Assembly: GCF_004342285.1 (NCBI RefSeq)
Contig: NZ_SMCV01000011.1
Location: forward strand, 1 to 64,000
Direction of reading: 5' to 3'
DNA from: Klebsiella sp. BIGb0138
Lineage (GTDB): Bacteria; Pseudomonadota; Gammaproteobacteria; Enterobacterales; Enterobacteriaceae
DNA: 64,000 nt
Made by a program: the position numbers and the translations under genes. Below, one piece after another: positions 54,252 through 63,319 of the stretch (its first letter is position 1; every line of letters begins with the position of its first letter). Below the pieces are notes generated by a model. That model was not told the origin of the DNA and made no database searches. It worked only from the letters and a program-made list of their open reading frames with translations.

Positions 54252-55589
54252 ATGCCGCATTCTGACTCCGTTGTGCCGGATGTTGTGCCGGATAATGAAG
54301 CCTTGCCCTGGCAAACCAGGCTGCTGCTGGCGCTTCAGCATGTTCTGGTGGTTGCCGCCACGCCGATCACCGCCGTTTTTCTCATTGCCCAGGCGCTTCA
54401 CTTCAGCGATAGCGTCACCACCTCGCTGCTGAGCGCCACCTTTTTGATGTGCGGGCTGGGGGCTATCCTGCAAAGCCTCGGCATCGGCGGCTTCGGTGCG
54501 CGTCTGCCGTTTATTATGGTTCCGGGCGGCGCGCCGGTCGCGATCTTTATTGCTATCGCGTTGCAGACCAATATTCAGACGGCAATTGGCGCGGTGATCT
54601 TAACATCGCTGTTTTACTTTCTTGCCCTGCCCGTTTTTCGCCGCTTTCTGCATCATTTCCCGCCGTTTATCATCGGGATAATGCTGCTGTTGGTCTCGAT
54701 TAACCTGATTCGCCTGTACGGTGGGCTCATTAGCGGCCAACCGACCAGTAGCCATTTTGCCCAGCCGACAAACATTATCCTGGCACTGGCCACCATTCTG
54801 ATTACGCTGCTCTTCGCGCTGGTCTTCCGCGGTATTCTGCGGCAGCTGGCGGTGATGTTCGGCCTGCTGGCCGGCACCCTGCTCGGGATACTGCTGGGTA
54901 GCGCCGATTTTAGCAACGTCAGCCACGGGCCGCTGCTCAGCCTGCCGCAGCTGTTCCCGTTCGGCTGGCCGGTCTTCAATCTTTCCGCGTCGCTGCCGTT
55001 ACTGATTTACGCGGTGATTTCGATGGCTGAAGCAGCCGGGCAAACGATCGCCACCGCGGAAATAGTCAAATCGCCGCAGCGCGTCCATCAGCTGATTCCG
55101 CGCACGATCCGCGGCGATGCCATCATCTCGCTGCTGGGGGGGATTTTCGGTACCTCGCTGATCATCACCTCCGGCGAGAATATCGGCGTGGTGCGGACCA
55201 CTAACGTCAAATCACGCCACGTCACCGCGCTCGCCGGGGTGCTGCTGATCCTGATTGCCCTGTTTTCCCCGCTGGTGCGCCTTGCCGCCGCTCTTCCCGG
55301 CCCGGTGGTCTGCGGTACGGCGGTGATTGTCTTCAGCATTATCGGGGTCATCGGCATCGATATGATTGCCCGTGAACCGCTCCACGCCCCGGGTAAAACC
55401 TATGCCTTAGCCATTGGTCTGGCAATGGGCATGCTGCCGATCCTCGTGCCGGGCCTGTACCAGAATTTCCCCGCCGCGATACAGATGGTGCTGGGAAACG
55501 GCATGGCGGCCGGCACCCTGACCGCAATCGTCGTCAATTCACTATTCCTGTTAAGCGAAAAACGCGCTGCCTTGCGGCTAAAAGACTGA
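54252..55589 (+). CDS. NCS2-family nucleobase/xanthine permease
   Basis: A 445-residue, 12-14-helix transporter of the nucleobase:cation symporter-2 family. The start at 54252 has GGGAGG upstream. QHVLVVAATPITAVFLI and the signature region SLIITSGENIGVVRTTNVKS are visible; the helix-10 signature reads SGENIGVVRTT where xanthine/urate carriers usually have xxQNxGVIxLT, so the substrate may not be a standard purine or pyrimidine. Co-transcribed with the ASST-like gene and controlled by the LacI protein. Confidence 0.85.
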   Translation: MPHSDSVVPDVVPDNEALPWQTRLLLALQHVLVVAATPITAVFLIAQALHFSDSVTTSLLSATFLMCGLGAILQSLGIGGFGARLPFIMVPGGAPVAIFIAIALQTNIQTAIGAVILTSLFYFLALPVFRRFLHHFPPFIIGIMLLLVSINLIRLYGGLISGQPTSSHFAQPTNIILALATILITLLFALVFRGILRQLAVMFGLLAGTLLGILLGSADFSNVSHGPLLSLPQLFPFGWPVFNLSASLPLLIYAVISMAEAAGQTIATAEIVKSPQRVHQLIPRTIRGDAIISLLGGIFGTSLIITSGENIGVVRTTNVKSRHVTALAGVLLILIALFSPLVRLAAALPGPVVCGTAVIVFSIIGVIGIDMIAREPLHAPGKTYALAIGLAMGMLPILVPGLYQNFPAAIQMVLGNGMAAGTLTAIVVNSLFLLSEKRAALRLKD

Positions 55590-55605
55590 ACTGCGCAATA
55601 AAAAG

Positions 55606-55626
55606 CACGCTCTGCCCCGGAGCGTG
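55606..55626 (+). terminator. Hairpin after the NCS2 permease
   Basis: CACGCTC / GAGCGTG with a 7-nt loop followed by TCTCATTT; 16 nt past the stop. Confidence 0.6.
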
Positions 55627-55738
55627 TCTCATTTCTGGCCGACGGTAGGGGTGTTTATTCAGGTCAAATTGTCGGTTTCTACCTGCTCTGCTCTCAGTCG
55701 CATCGCGGCGCGCTGGCATAATCATGCGCCCGGTTTGT

Positions 55739-55760
55739 CCCGACGGCGAGCGCCGTCGGG
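55739..55760 (-). terminator. Hairpin after the OFA-type MFS gene
   Basis: Perfect stem CCCGACGGCG / CGCCGTCGGG with an AG loop, 7 nt past the leftward stop. Weak T content after it. Confidence 0.6.
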
Positions 55761-55767
55761 GTAGCCG

Positions 55768-57042
55768 TTAGCGGATCGCTGTTTGAGCGCTATGTTGATT
55801 GATAAACCGCGCGCGCCACGGTTTTAACAGGCCAATGGCCAGCGCGGCGGTCAGAAAATCAAGCCCGATCGCGCAGCTGAAGACCACGTGCCAGCCGTGA
55901 GTATGCTGATACAGCAGGGCCGCCAGCGGGCCGCCGAATATCGAGCCAATCCCCTGCGAGATATACAGCCAGCCATAGTTTGCGGCCGCATATTCGCTAC
56001 CGAAAGTGTCAGTCAGCGTCGAAGGGAATAATGAGAAAATTTCGCCCCAGCCGAAAAACACCACCCCGGACAGCAGCACAAACAGCAGCGGATCGTCGCG
56101 GCACGCCAGCCATAACATCATCGCCACGCCTTCCAGGGCAAAGGCGATAAACATCGTCTGTTCCCGGCCATAGCGATCGGAGATCAAACCAAACAGCGGT
56201 CGCGTCAGACCATTGGTAAAACGATCGATGGTCAGCGCTAGCGGCAACGCCGCCATACCGAACACCACCGCCTTGCTGATGCCAAAATCTTCCGCAAAGA
56301 CCGCCATTTGCGAGGTCACCATCAACCCGGAGGTGGACATCATCGCCATCATCGCAAACATCAGCCAGAACAGCGGCTGGCGCAGCATTTCGCGGGAGGT
56401 GAACTGGTGGCTGCTTTGCGCCACGCGGTGACTGGCGGGCAGCGTTCCCCGGGCGGGAGGAAGTCTCAGCCCCTGGCTCGCCAGCAAACCGACGGCGGCA
56501 AAAATAATGCCGAAGACGGTCATGGTCCGTTCGAGACCGTAGCTGCCCAGCGACAGCGAAATGGGAAAGGTGGTCATAATCGCCCCCATGCCATATCCCG
56601 CGGCGACGGCACCTGCGGCAAAGCCCCGGTGCTGCGGAAACCATTTCACCATCAACCCAACCACGCCGATGTAGACGATCCCGGTCCCCAGCCCGCCCAG
56701 ACAGCCGTAAACCAGATACAGCGCCGCCAGGCCAGTGACCTGCGCAGACAGCACCCAGCTAAGTCCCGCCATCACCGTACCGATGGAGATCAGCAACCGC
56801 GGGCCAAATTTCTCAACCAGTTTCCCCTGGAACGGGGAAAAGAAAGTCTGCAGGATAATTAATAGCGAGAAAGTCACCTGCAATTCTGCTAACCCCACCC
56901 CCAGCTTCTCGGTCAACGGTCGGGTCAGCAGCGTCCAGACATATTGCGGACTGGAAATCGAGGCCATACAGATCAGGCCGAGTGAAAGCTGTGTCCATTT
57001 ACCCCATTTCGGAACAACTAAAGGTTCTCTGAGAACGGTCAT
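55768..57042 (-). CDS. OFA-family MFS antiporter (oxalate/formate-type)
   Basis: A 424-residue, 12-helix MFS protein of the oxalate:formate antiporter family. The opening WTQLSLGLICMASISSPQYV, then VWTLLTRPLTEKLG, and the motif LVEKFGPRLLISIGTVMAGL are characteristic. The start at 57042 has CAGGAG upstream. No decarboxylase or CoA-transferase neighbour reveals the substrate, probably a small carboxylate. Single-gene unit. Confidence 0.86.
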   Translation of the reverse strand: MTVLREPLVVPKWGKWTQLSLGLICMASISSPQYVWTLLTRPLTEKLGVGLAELQVTFSLLIILQTFFSPFQGKLVEKFGPRLLISIGTVMAGLSWVLSAQVTGLAALYLVYGCLGGLGTGIVYIGVVGLMVKWFPQHRGFAAGAVAAGYGMGAIMTTFPISLSLGSYGLERTMTVFGIIFAAVGLLASQGLRLPPARGTLPASHRVAQSSHQFTSREMLRQPLFWLMFAMMAMMSTSGLMVTSQMAVFAEDFGISKAVVFGMAALPLALTIDRFTNGLTRPLFGLISDRYGREQTMFIAFALEGVAMMLWLACRDDPLLFVLLSGVVFFGWGEIFSLFPSTLTDTFGSEYAAANYGWLYISQGIGSIFGGPLAALLYQHTHGWHVVFSCAIGLDFLTAALAIGLLKPWRARFINQHSAQTAIR

Positions 57043-57440
57043 CGGCAGCTCCTGTCATCCGTTAATTGCCCCTGGTGAAGAGTCCCCGCGGCCATCACGC
57101 TCCCCGGTCTGCTGTCGCTTAATCTGTTTTTCGCCACTGTATTTCCCCTGTCTGCGCCAATACTTATACTGCTAAGCATTAAGCGTGCCATGATTTATAT
57201 CATTTATTTATCAGTGGGTTATATGAAAGCATGCTGCGAAGACATTGACTGCGTGGCGCGCCTTGCCCCCCCGATGTGCGCGGCCATGTTCCGGGTATGT
57301 GCGTATGTGCAGAGAGAAAGTGAGATCCGCTATACTGGCGAATCAGCAGAGACCTATAAGGAGAGAACGTGACGAGGGAGAGTATCGCCTGCTGGAGCGC
57401 GCCCGGCAGGCGATAAAAAATGCGCCCGCAGGCGCATCGT
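57043..57440. other. Intergenic region, 398 bp
   Basis: Spacer between two leftward MFS genes. It carries the promoter region of the OFA gene (AT-rich 57150-57220) and the terminator of the next gene at its right end. A short open frame (57190-57372) has no ribosome site or similarity and is not called. Confidence 0.4.
57415..57437 (-). terminator. Rho-independent terminator of the DHA1-type MFS gene
   Basis: On the minus strand ATGCGCC-tgcg-GGCGCAT then TTTTTT, 4 nt beyond the leftward stop codon. Confidence 0.85.
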
Positions 57441-58640
57441 TCACTCTTCGCTGACCGTGGATTTTACCCGCACGCTGGTGAAGACAATAATCATTGCGCT
57501 CAGCAGAAGCAGGCCGCTGCCGGTAAAAACTCCGCTGGCGCCGTTAAGATCGAACACCGCCCCGCCGCCGGCCGCGCCGGCGCTGATGGCCAGCTGAATG
57601 GACGCAACCAGCAGTCCGCCCGCGCTTTCGGCTTCATCCGGCACCGTTGTCGCCAGCCACGTTGACCAGCCGACCGGCACCAGGCCGAAGGCAAAGCCCC
57701 ACATCGCCACCAACAGGCCGTCCAGCATCGCGATATGGCCGAAGGTGACCATCATCAACGCCAGCACGCTCATGGCAAAAGGAACCAGCGCCAGAGTCAA
57801 ACGCAGGCTTCTGCTCAGCAGATATCCGGCGATAGAGGTCCCGACAAAGTTCGCCACCCCGAAGCCCAGCAGAATCAACGAGACCCCTTCGACGCTGGCC
57901 TGTGCCACGGTCTCAAGGAACGGACGCAGATAGGTGAAAAAGGCAAAATGGCCGCTGAAAATCAAGATGGTGGCCAGCATTCCCCCCACCATGCCGGGAC
58001 GGCGCAGGACTTTAAACAAGGTGGCAAAACTGCCTACGCTTTCCGGGCGCATTGACGGCAGGACCCACAATTGCCACAGCAGCGCGATAAAGCTTGGCAC
58101 CGTACAGAGAATAAAGACGTTACGCCAGCCGATCAGGGCGCCGGTATAGCTACCCAGCGGCGCGGCAACTACCGTCGCAATAGACACGGCGGAGAAGATC
58201 ACCGCCAGCGCTTTCGGTACCAGGGCGGGAGGAACCAGACGCATGGCGGTGGCGGTGGACATCGACCAGAATCCGCCGATCGCAATCCCCAGCAGCAGGC
58301 GCCCCAGCAACAGAAATTCCAGGGAGGTGGCGAATGCCACCATCAGGCTGGAGATAATCTGCAGCAGGGAAAAAAACATCAGCACCCAACGACGGTCGAT
58401 ATTTTTGGTGGCAGGGGTAATCAGCAACCCGGTGACCAGCGCCACCAGGGCCGTGGCGGTTACCGCCTGCCCCGCCATGCCTTCGCTCACGTGCAAACTG
58501 GCGGCCATCGGTGTTAACAGGCTGGCGGGAAGAAACTCTGCAACAATAAGGCCGAATACGCCCAACGCCAGCGCATAAACGGCTCGCCACGCGGGTTTTG
58601 CATTCGCCAGACCCTCTTCGGCTGCTATGCAAGAACTCAT
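57441..58640 (-). CDS. DHA1-family MFS efflux transporter (NepI/AraJ-like)
   Basis: A 399-residue, 12-helix exporter. The start at 58640 rather than 58646 puts GGAGAG at a proper distance. VFGLIVAEFLPASLLTPMA is the helix-1 motif of the NepI/SotB/AraJ group and NIDRRWVLMFFSLLQI the loop 2-3 region. Divergent from an AraC-type regulator across 107 bp, a common efflux-pump arrangement. Confidence 0.86.
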   Translation of the reverse strand: MSSCIAAEEGLANAKPAWRAVYALALGVFGLIVAEFLPASLLTPMAASLHVSEGMAGQAVTATALVALVTGLLITPATKNIDRRWVLMFFSLLQIISSLMVAFATSLEFLLLGRLLLGIAIGGFWSMSTATAMRLVPPALVPKALAVIFSAVSIATVVAAPLGSYTGALIGWRNVFILCTVPSFIALLWQLWVLPSMRPESVGSFATLFKVLRRPGMVGGMLATILIFSGHFAFFTYLRPFLETVAQASVEGVSLILLGFGVANFVGTSIAGYLLSRSLRLTLALVPFAMSVLALMMVTFGHIAMLDGLLVAMWGFAFGLVPVGWSTWLATTVPDEAESAGGLLVASIQLAISAGAAGGGAVFDLNGASGVFTGSGLLLLSAMIIVFTSVRVKSTVSEE

Positions 58641-58747
58641 ATACATCTCTCCACAATAATTAACATTTCGTCAGCTTAGGGATTTCCGTTCGGACGATCT
58701 ATGATGCATACTCTGCAATTATTGATTATTCGTCCGGGATTACGTTT

Positions 58748-59707
58748 ATGACCCGCCAGACTCTCGACCTTACCAGTGAACTCCTGCGCGGCATGCGCCT
58801 GTCGGGAGTCAACTACCGCCGCATTGAAACCGTCCGCCCGTTCGGGGTGGAGTTCAGCTATGTTCCCGGCAAGGCGCAATTCCACTTCATCAGTCGTGGG
58901 CCGGTGCTGCTGCGGATGGCCAGCGGCCAGCAGCTGAATCTGGAAAGTGGCGACGCGCTGTTTATTCCCAACGGCGAGAGCCACGCGCTGCTGTCAGACG
59001 ACCGCGCGCAGGTTATCAACGTGATGCAACTTCCCAGCGAACCGGTATGTAACACGGTGCGCTGCGTCAAGAATGACGGCGCGGAGAGCGCCCAGGACAA
59101 TGCCGTGATTTTCAGCGGCTGCATGGATTTTGAACTGGGGGGCCTGCAGCCGCTGGTCCAGGCGATGCCGGAAGTGATGCTGGTGAGTCGCCTGCTGAAA
59201 ACCTGGCCGGAAATTCACCCTCTGCTGCTGGCGATGGAGCGTGAATCCCTCACCCGCCAGGCAGGCTATGCCGGGATTCTGGCGCGACTCGCCGATGTGG
59301 TGGCGGCGCTGATTGTCCGCGGTTGGGTGGAGTGCGGCTGCGGCAACGCGACGGGCTGGGTACAGGTGCTACGCGATCCGAAACTTGCCAGGGCGATTTA
59401 CGCCATGCATCAACAGCCCGGAGTGAACTGGAAAGTCGAAGAGCTGGCCCGCGAGGCCGGGACATCGCGTTCCGTCTTCGCCGAGCGCTTTCTTTCCGCC
59501 ACCGGCACCACGCCCGCGCGTTATCTGACGGAGCTGCGCATGCGGCTGGCGGTTCAGTATATTTCTGACGAGGGGCAGAGCCTGGAGAAGGTGGCGTTCA
59601 GACTGGGTTACAGCTCACTGGCCGCCTTCAGCCGGGCCTTTAAACGTATCACCGGCAAGGCGCCAGGCTCGCTACGCGATATACCCCGCGGCGAAACGGT
59701 GCTGTAG
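58748..59707 (+). CDS. AraC-family regulator (cupin_6 type) of the adjacent exporter
   Basis: A 319-residue regulator: N-terminal cupin_6 sensor (FHFISRGPVLLRMASGQQLN, residues ~45-100) and C-terminal double HTH (NWKVEELAREAGTSRSVFAE, then LEKVAFRLGYSSLAAFSRAF), residues ~225-310. Divergent from the MFS exporter, which it presumably controls. Confidence 0.87.
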   Translation: MTRQTLDLTSELLRGMRLSGVNYRRIETVRPFGVEFSYVPGKAQFHFISRGPVLLRMASGQQLNLESGDALFIPNGESHALLSDDRAQVINVMQLPSEPVCNTVRCVKNDGAESAQDNAVIFSGCMDFELGGLQPLVQAMPEVMLVSRLLKTWPEIHPLLLAMERESLTRQAGYAGILARLADVVAALIVRGWVECGCGNATGWVQVLRDPKLARAIYAMHQQPGVNWKVEELAREAGTSRSVFAERFLSATGTTPARYLTELRMRLAVQYISDEGQSLEKVAFRLGYSSLAAFSRAFKRITGKAPGSLRDIPRGETVL

Positions 59708-59748
59708 TCCACCGCAGTCCTGGCGCGCGATCCCTGAGAGCATTCACG

Positions 59749-60036
59749 CTACTGTTGCTTATTGCGCCAGTTTGCCCATGGGCTATCGGCCTCAGTCTGC
59801 GACCCGCTGGCCGCGTCGTCATCAAGGGAGTCGACATACAGGGCTTCGACTTCCTTGCGCGCCCATGGCGTACGGCGCAGAAACTTGAGGCTCGACTTAA
59901 TGCTCGGGTCGCTCTTAAAACAGTTAATCTTGATCCGTTTCGCCAGCCCGGCCCAGCCATACTTCGCCACCAGGGCGTTGAGCAACGCCTCAAGGGTGAC
60001 GCCATGAAGAGGATCTTTTGAAGGCTGCATTGCCAT
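59749..60036 (-). CDS. VF530/DUF2132 family small protein
   Basis: A 95-residue protein. The start at 60036 ([20 protein letters not shown]) has AGGA 8 nt upstream. [32 protein letters not shown] and [12 protein letters not shown] are the DUF2132/VF530 signatures, a small SAP/DNA-binding-like fold of unknown role. The acidic tail is variable. Convergent with the AraC gene. Confidence 0.85.
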   Translation of the reverse strand: MAMQPSKDPLHGVTLEALLNALVAKYGWAGLAKRIKINCFKSDPSIKSSLKFLRRTPWARKEVEALYVDSLDDDAASGSQTEADSPWANWRNKQQ

Positions 60037-60118
60037 GTTGAATCCTGAAATACCTGAGAAATTTCGCACACCATACTGACTCGCCCGGCCCGGCGCAAGA
60101 CTAAAGACGAACGTCGGG

Positions 60119-60553
60119 CTACTCCTTGTAAAACACCCGCGCAATCCTTTTAGAGAACAGGAAATAAGGCACCCAGATGAAAAGGCCGACGCAGATTGAA
60201 AGCAGCAATCCGATCTCTTTGATCTCAGCCGCCATCCCGAGATAAAACCAGGAAAACAGGATAAGGCTGCCATTAAGCAGAAAACTCCAGCAGTAGTACG
60301 CGATCATGGCCCTCTTCGCGGCTTTCTTGTGGCTGAAAAAGCAAAATGTCGCGAAATAGAGCAGCCCGAGGTAAATAACGCCCCCGGTTAAGAGATAGCC
60401 GGCAAGCGGAATTGAAATGGGCTCGCCATTGAGGAGTTTGAATAAAAATAACCTGGCAATAGCGAACAGGTTGAAGGTGCCGGTGATGCAGGCAATGATC
60501 AGGCCGAGAGCCGGGAAATATAACCATCCGTTTATGTTGCTACTGGTATTCAT
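60119..60553 (-). CDS. DUF2569-like four-helix membrane protein
   Basis: A 144-residue inner-membrane protein with four hydrophobic segments (about 12-34, 48-72, 82-104 and 112-132). The opening [15 protein letters not shown] is typical of DUF2569 proteins. Function unknown. It lies 50 nt downstream of the secreted-protein gene on the same strand and may be co-transcribed. Confidence 0.7.
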   Translation of the reverse strand: MNTSSNINGWLYFPALGLIIACITGTFNLFAIARLFLFKLLNGEPISIPLAGYLLTGGVIYLGLLYFATFCFFSHKKAAKRAMIAYYCWSFLLNGSLILFSWFYLGMAAEIKEIGLLLSICVGLFIWVPYFLFSKRIARVFYKE

Positions 60554-60603
60554 TTATCATCCCTGTGGTTGAAAAATAATCCGCTGCGGGCGCTGCGGGT
60601 CTG

Positions 60604-61023
60604 TTATTTGACCTTAAACTTTCCTTGTTTCCATTGCCTGATGGTATTGGCTTTGGCTGCCGGACTCTGGATATAGCCAATGCCCCAGGAGCCCGCGCCG
60701 TATTGATAAATCTGATCTTTATAAGCGCTTTCCGCGGTGCCTTCGTGGGCATAGGGGGCGACGGTACGCTGAAAGGTGATGATGCCTTCATTAGTGCCGA
60801 AATCTGGCCAGTCGGTGATAAATTTCCTGATATCATCCGCCCCTTTTTTACAGGCGATAATCAACTCTTTATACGGAGTTTTCGAGCCCTCTTTAATTAA
60901 GGATTTGGTATTGTAATCACAGATATATTCGAGGTAGGCGTTCACCGCTTTATCATAATCCGTCTCAGCCAACGCCGGTGTACTAAAGGTCACGGCTAGC
61001 GCCAGCACTATTTTTTTATCCAT
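60604..61023 (-). CDS. Secreted protein of unknown function
   Basis: A 139-residue protein with signal peptide MDKKIVLALAVTFSTPALA and a strong AAGGAG ribosome site. The mature part is ~120 residues, with two cysteines (Cys35 in YICDYN and Cys58 in IACKKG) that could form a disulfide. I do not recognise the family. It is the first gene of a possible two-gene unit with the DUF2569 protein. Confidence 0.7.
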   Translation of the reverse strand: MDKKIVLALAVTFSTPALAETDYDKAVNAYLEYICDYNTKSLIKEGSKTPYKELIIACKKGADDIRKFITDWPDFGTNEGIITFQRTVAPYAHEGTAESAYKDQIYQYGAGSWGIGYIQSPAAKANTIRQWKQGKFKVK

Positions 61024-61387
61024 CTGACAACTCCTTGTAAGTATTAAGCCGCAGAGGCCATGTCAGGAGCTATGTCGGCTGCGGTCGTCACCGCCCGCGG
61101 CTACCGTTGCGGACCACCCGGCACATCGTCGGGCGACAATAGCTTAGATGAGAATGATTTTAATTTCTATTTATCCATCCCTGTGTTTTGCCATTTATTT
61201 TGCCCGGACTTCGCGTTTGCCCCAGGTTAAGCCATAACCTGCCCCCCCCCCCTTGCCCTGCTCGTCTATATCCGAAAATCGCAAAAGCACAGAACCTGCC
61301 GCGGTCATAAATTATAAAAGAACGTTATTGGTTGAGAATTTTCCATTCAGGCAAGCTGGGTTTAACCACCTGACTGAGGAAATCACC
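61024..61387. promoter_or_regulatory. Upstream region of the leader/oxygenase operon
   Basis: Divergent region containing a run of 11 C residues (61242-61252), an AT-rich promoter-like stretch ATAAATTATAAAAG (about 61307-61320), and a possible RNA hairpin TCAGG / CCTGA with TGG / CCA closing inside (about 61347-61373), ending just before the leader-peptide ribosome site. Promoter not assigned precisely. Confidence 0.4.
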
Positions 61388-61516
61388 ATGCGCTGTTGTT
61401 GTCCCCGAACCCTGAACCTGAATCAACGATATCACCTGAACGCCGTCTTCGGAGAACACAATGAACGCAACCACTTTGCCTATTCTCGATCTAGCCCGCT
61501 ACGCAGATCCCGCTGA
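61388..61516 (+). CDS. Cysteine-rich leader peptide (putative sulfur/cysteine-sensing uORF)
   Basis: A 42-codon ORF starting ATG CGC TGT TGT TGT (Met-Arg-Cys-Cys-Cys-Pro), with GAGGA 7-8 nt upstream, a better ribosome site than most genes here. Three consecutive Cys codons (61394-61402) would stall ribosomes when Cys-tRNA is scarce. The ORF overlaps the start of the downstream oxygenase gene (ATG 61461) in another frame by 56 nt, suggesting translational coupling. The operon downstream encodes an oxygenase and a MetQ/MetN-like ABC system. Role inferred; the peptide has no other recognisable feature. Confidence 0.6.
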   Translation: MRCCCPRTLNLNQRYHLNAVFGEHNERNHFAYSRSSPLRRSR

Positions 61517-62489
61517 GAAAGCCGCCTTCCTCGCCGACCTGCGCCATGCCGCCCGGGACATCGGCTTCTTCTATCTGATTAATCACGGTGTCGACGACGC
61601 ATTACAAGATGCTGTCCAGCTGCAATCCCGCCGCTTTTTTGCCCTTTCTGAGCAGCAAAAACAGCCGGTGGCGATGATCCACTCTCCACATTTTCGCGGC
61701 TACAACCGGGCCGCATCGGAGCTGACCCGCGGGCAACCCGACTGGCGCGAACAGTTCGATATCGGCGCCGAGCGCCCGGCCCTGCTGCTGGACGACGACG
61801 CGCCGCGCTGGCAGCGTCTGCAGGGACCCAACTTATGGCCGGAAGCATTGCCCGCGCTGAAGCCCACTCTGCTGAGCTGGCAGCGCGCCATGACGCAGGT
61901 CGGCATCACCTTATTACGCGCCTTTGCCGAAGCGCTGCAGCTGCCCCGGGACGCCTTTGATAACCTGTATGGCAATAAACCCAATGAGCATATCAAACTG
62001 ATCCGCTACCCCGGTCAGCAGGAGACGCAGAGCAGCCAGGGCGTCGGCGCGCATAAAGACTCCGGCTTTCTCAGCTTCTTGCTCCAGGATGAGCAAAAAG
62101 GGCTGCAGGTTGAAGTGGCCCCGGATCGCTGGATCGACGCCACCCCGCTGGCCGGCAGCTTTGTGGTCAATATTGGCGAGCTGCTTGAGCTGGCGACCAA
62201 CGGTTACCTGCGGGCCACGGTACACCGCGTGATCTCCCCGCCGGCGAATCAAGAGCGACTCTCTATTGCCTTTTTCCTCGGGGCGCAGCTCGATGCCACC
62301 GTGCCGGTCTACACCCTGCCGCCTGACCTCGCGCGAGAAGCGCTCGGGCCGGATAGCGACCCGCAAAATCCGCTGCTGCGTGAAGTGGGCTGGAATTACC
62401 TGAAAGGCCGTTTACGCTCGCACCCGGATGTCGCCGAACGTTACTACCAGGACCTGTTTCGCGAACGCGCTGAACAACCGACCGTTTAA
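61461..62489 (+). CDS. 2-oxoglutarate/Fe(II)-dependent oxygenase, isopenicillin-N-synthase-like family
   Basis: A 342-residue double-stranded beta-helix oxygenase. The N-terminal DIOX_N domain is at ~5-120. The iron triad is His198, Asp200 (AHKDSGF) and His255 (TVHRV), and Arg266 in RLSIAFF should bind 2-oxoglutarate. GGAG precedes its ATG, inside the leader ORF. Followed 23 nt later by a binding-protein gene. In known sulfur-starvation operons such oxygenases release sulfite or open organosulfur compounds (compare TauD, a different subfamily). Substrate unknown. Confidence 0.85.
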   Translation: MNATTLPILDLARYADPAEKAAFLADLRHAARDIGFFYLINHGVDDALQDAVQLQSRRFFALSEQQKQPVAMIHSPHFRGYNRAASELTRGQPDWREQFDIGAERPALLLDDDAPRWQRLQGPNLWPEALPALKPTLLSWQRAMTQVGITLLRAFAEALQLPRDAFDNLYGNKPNEHIKLIRYPGQQETQSSQGVGAHKDSGFLSFLLQDEQKGLQVEVAPDRWIDATPLAGSFVVNIGELLELATNGYLRATVHRVISPPANQERLSIAFFLGAQLDATVPVYTLPPDLAREALGPDSDPQNPLLREVGWNYLKGRLRSHPDVAERYYQDLFRERAEQPTV

Positions 62490-62512
62490 CCATAAAAATA
62501 AAGGAAAACATC

Positions 62513-63319
62513 ATGAAAAATGCCGCTTTTAAACTGGCAGGGGTCGCACTGTCTCTTTCTCTGGCATGGACGTCCGCGCAGGCTGCCGCATTACGCGTTG
62601 CCGCTGACCCGGTTCCCCATGCGGAAATCCTCAATTACATCAAAAAAATCGATCCGGGCCTCGATCTGAAAGTGGTGGAACTGACCAGCGGGGTCAACGC
62701 CAATGAGCTGCTGGCCAACGGCGACGTTGACGCCAACTATTTCCAGCATGTTCCCTATCTGAAAGATCAAGAGAAGGCGCTGGGCAAAACCTTTACCGTT
62801 GCCGCGACGGTGCATATCGAACCGCTGGGCATCTATTCGCGTAAGCACAAGGACTTTGCCTCGCTGCCGGAAAACGCCACCGTCGCGGTGCCGAATAACA
62901 CCACCAACCTGAGCCGCGCGCTGTTTCTGTTGCAAAGCCAGGGGCTGATCAAGCTGGATGCTAAATTCACCGACCCGGCCACCACCCTGGCGACGCCCAA
63001 AGATATCGTGGAAAACCCGAAACATCTGAAGATTCTCGAAATTGAGTCACCGCAGATCCCGCGCTCGCTCGATGATGTCGACCTGGCGGTGATCAACGGC
63101 AACTATGCGCTGGAAGCGGGCTTAACGCCGGCAAAAGATGCCCTCGGCCTGGAGAGCGCCAGCAACAACCCGTACGCCAATATTCTGGTCACCAACCCGT
63201 CGCTGGCCGACGATCCGCGAATCAAGCAGCTGGCGAAAGACCTGACCTCGCCGCAGGTGGCGGATTTTATTCGTCAGCACTATAACGGCTCGGTGATACC
63301 GGTTGCCCCGCAGTCATGA
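62513..63319 (+). CDS. NlpA/MetQ-family ABC transporter substrate-binding protein
   Basis: A 268-residue periplasmic binding protein. Signal peptide [20 protein letters not shown] with AQA cleavage near residue 24; no lipobox cysteine, unlike E. coli MetQ, so it is soluble. [12 protein letters not shown] and [16 protein letters not shown], plus [14 protein letters not shown], are typical of D/L-methionine-type binding proteins. Its stop overlaps the ATPase start (ATGA). It probably binds a methionine-like or other organosulfur compound. Confidence 0.88.
   Translation: MKNAAFKLAGVALSLSLAWTSAQAAALRVAADPVPHAEILNYIKKIDPGLDLKVVELTSGVNANELLANGDVDANYFQHVPYLKDQEKALGKTFTVAATVHIEPLGIYSRKHKDFASLPENATVAVPNNTTNLSRALFLLQSQGLIKLDAKFTDPATTLATPKDIVENPKHLKILEIESPQIPRSLDDVDLAVINGNYALEAGLTPAKDALGLESASNNPYANILVTNPSLADDPRIKQLAKDLTSPQVADFIRQHYNGSVIPVAPQS

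Noticed and set aside
61253-61387. Upstream 45 codons in frame with the Cys-rich leader
   Set aside because: No ribosome site at the first start; translation from ATG 61388 is much better supported.
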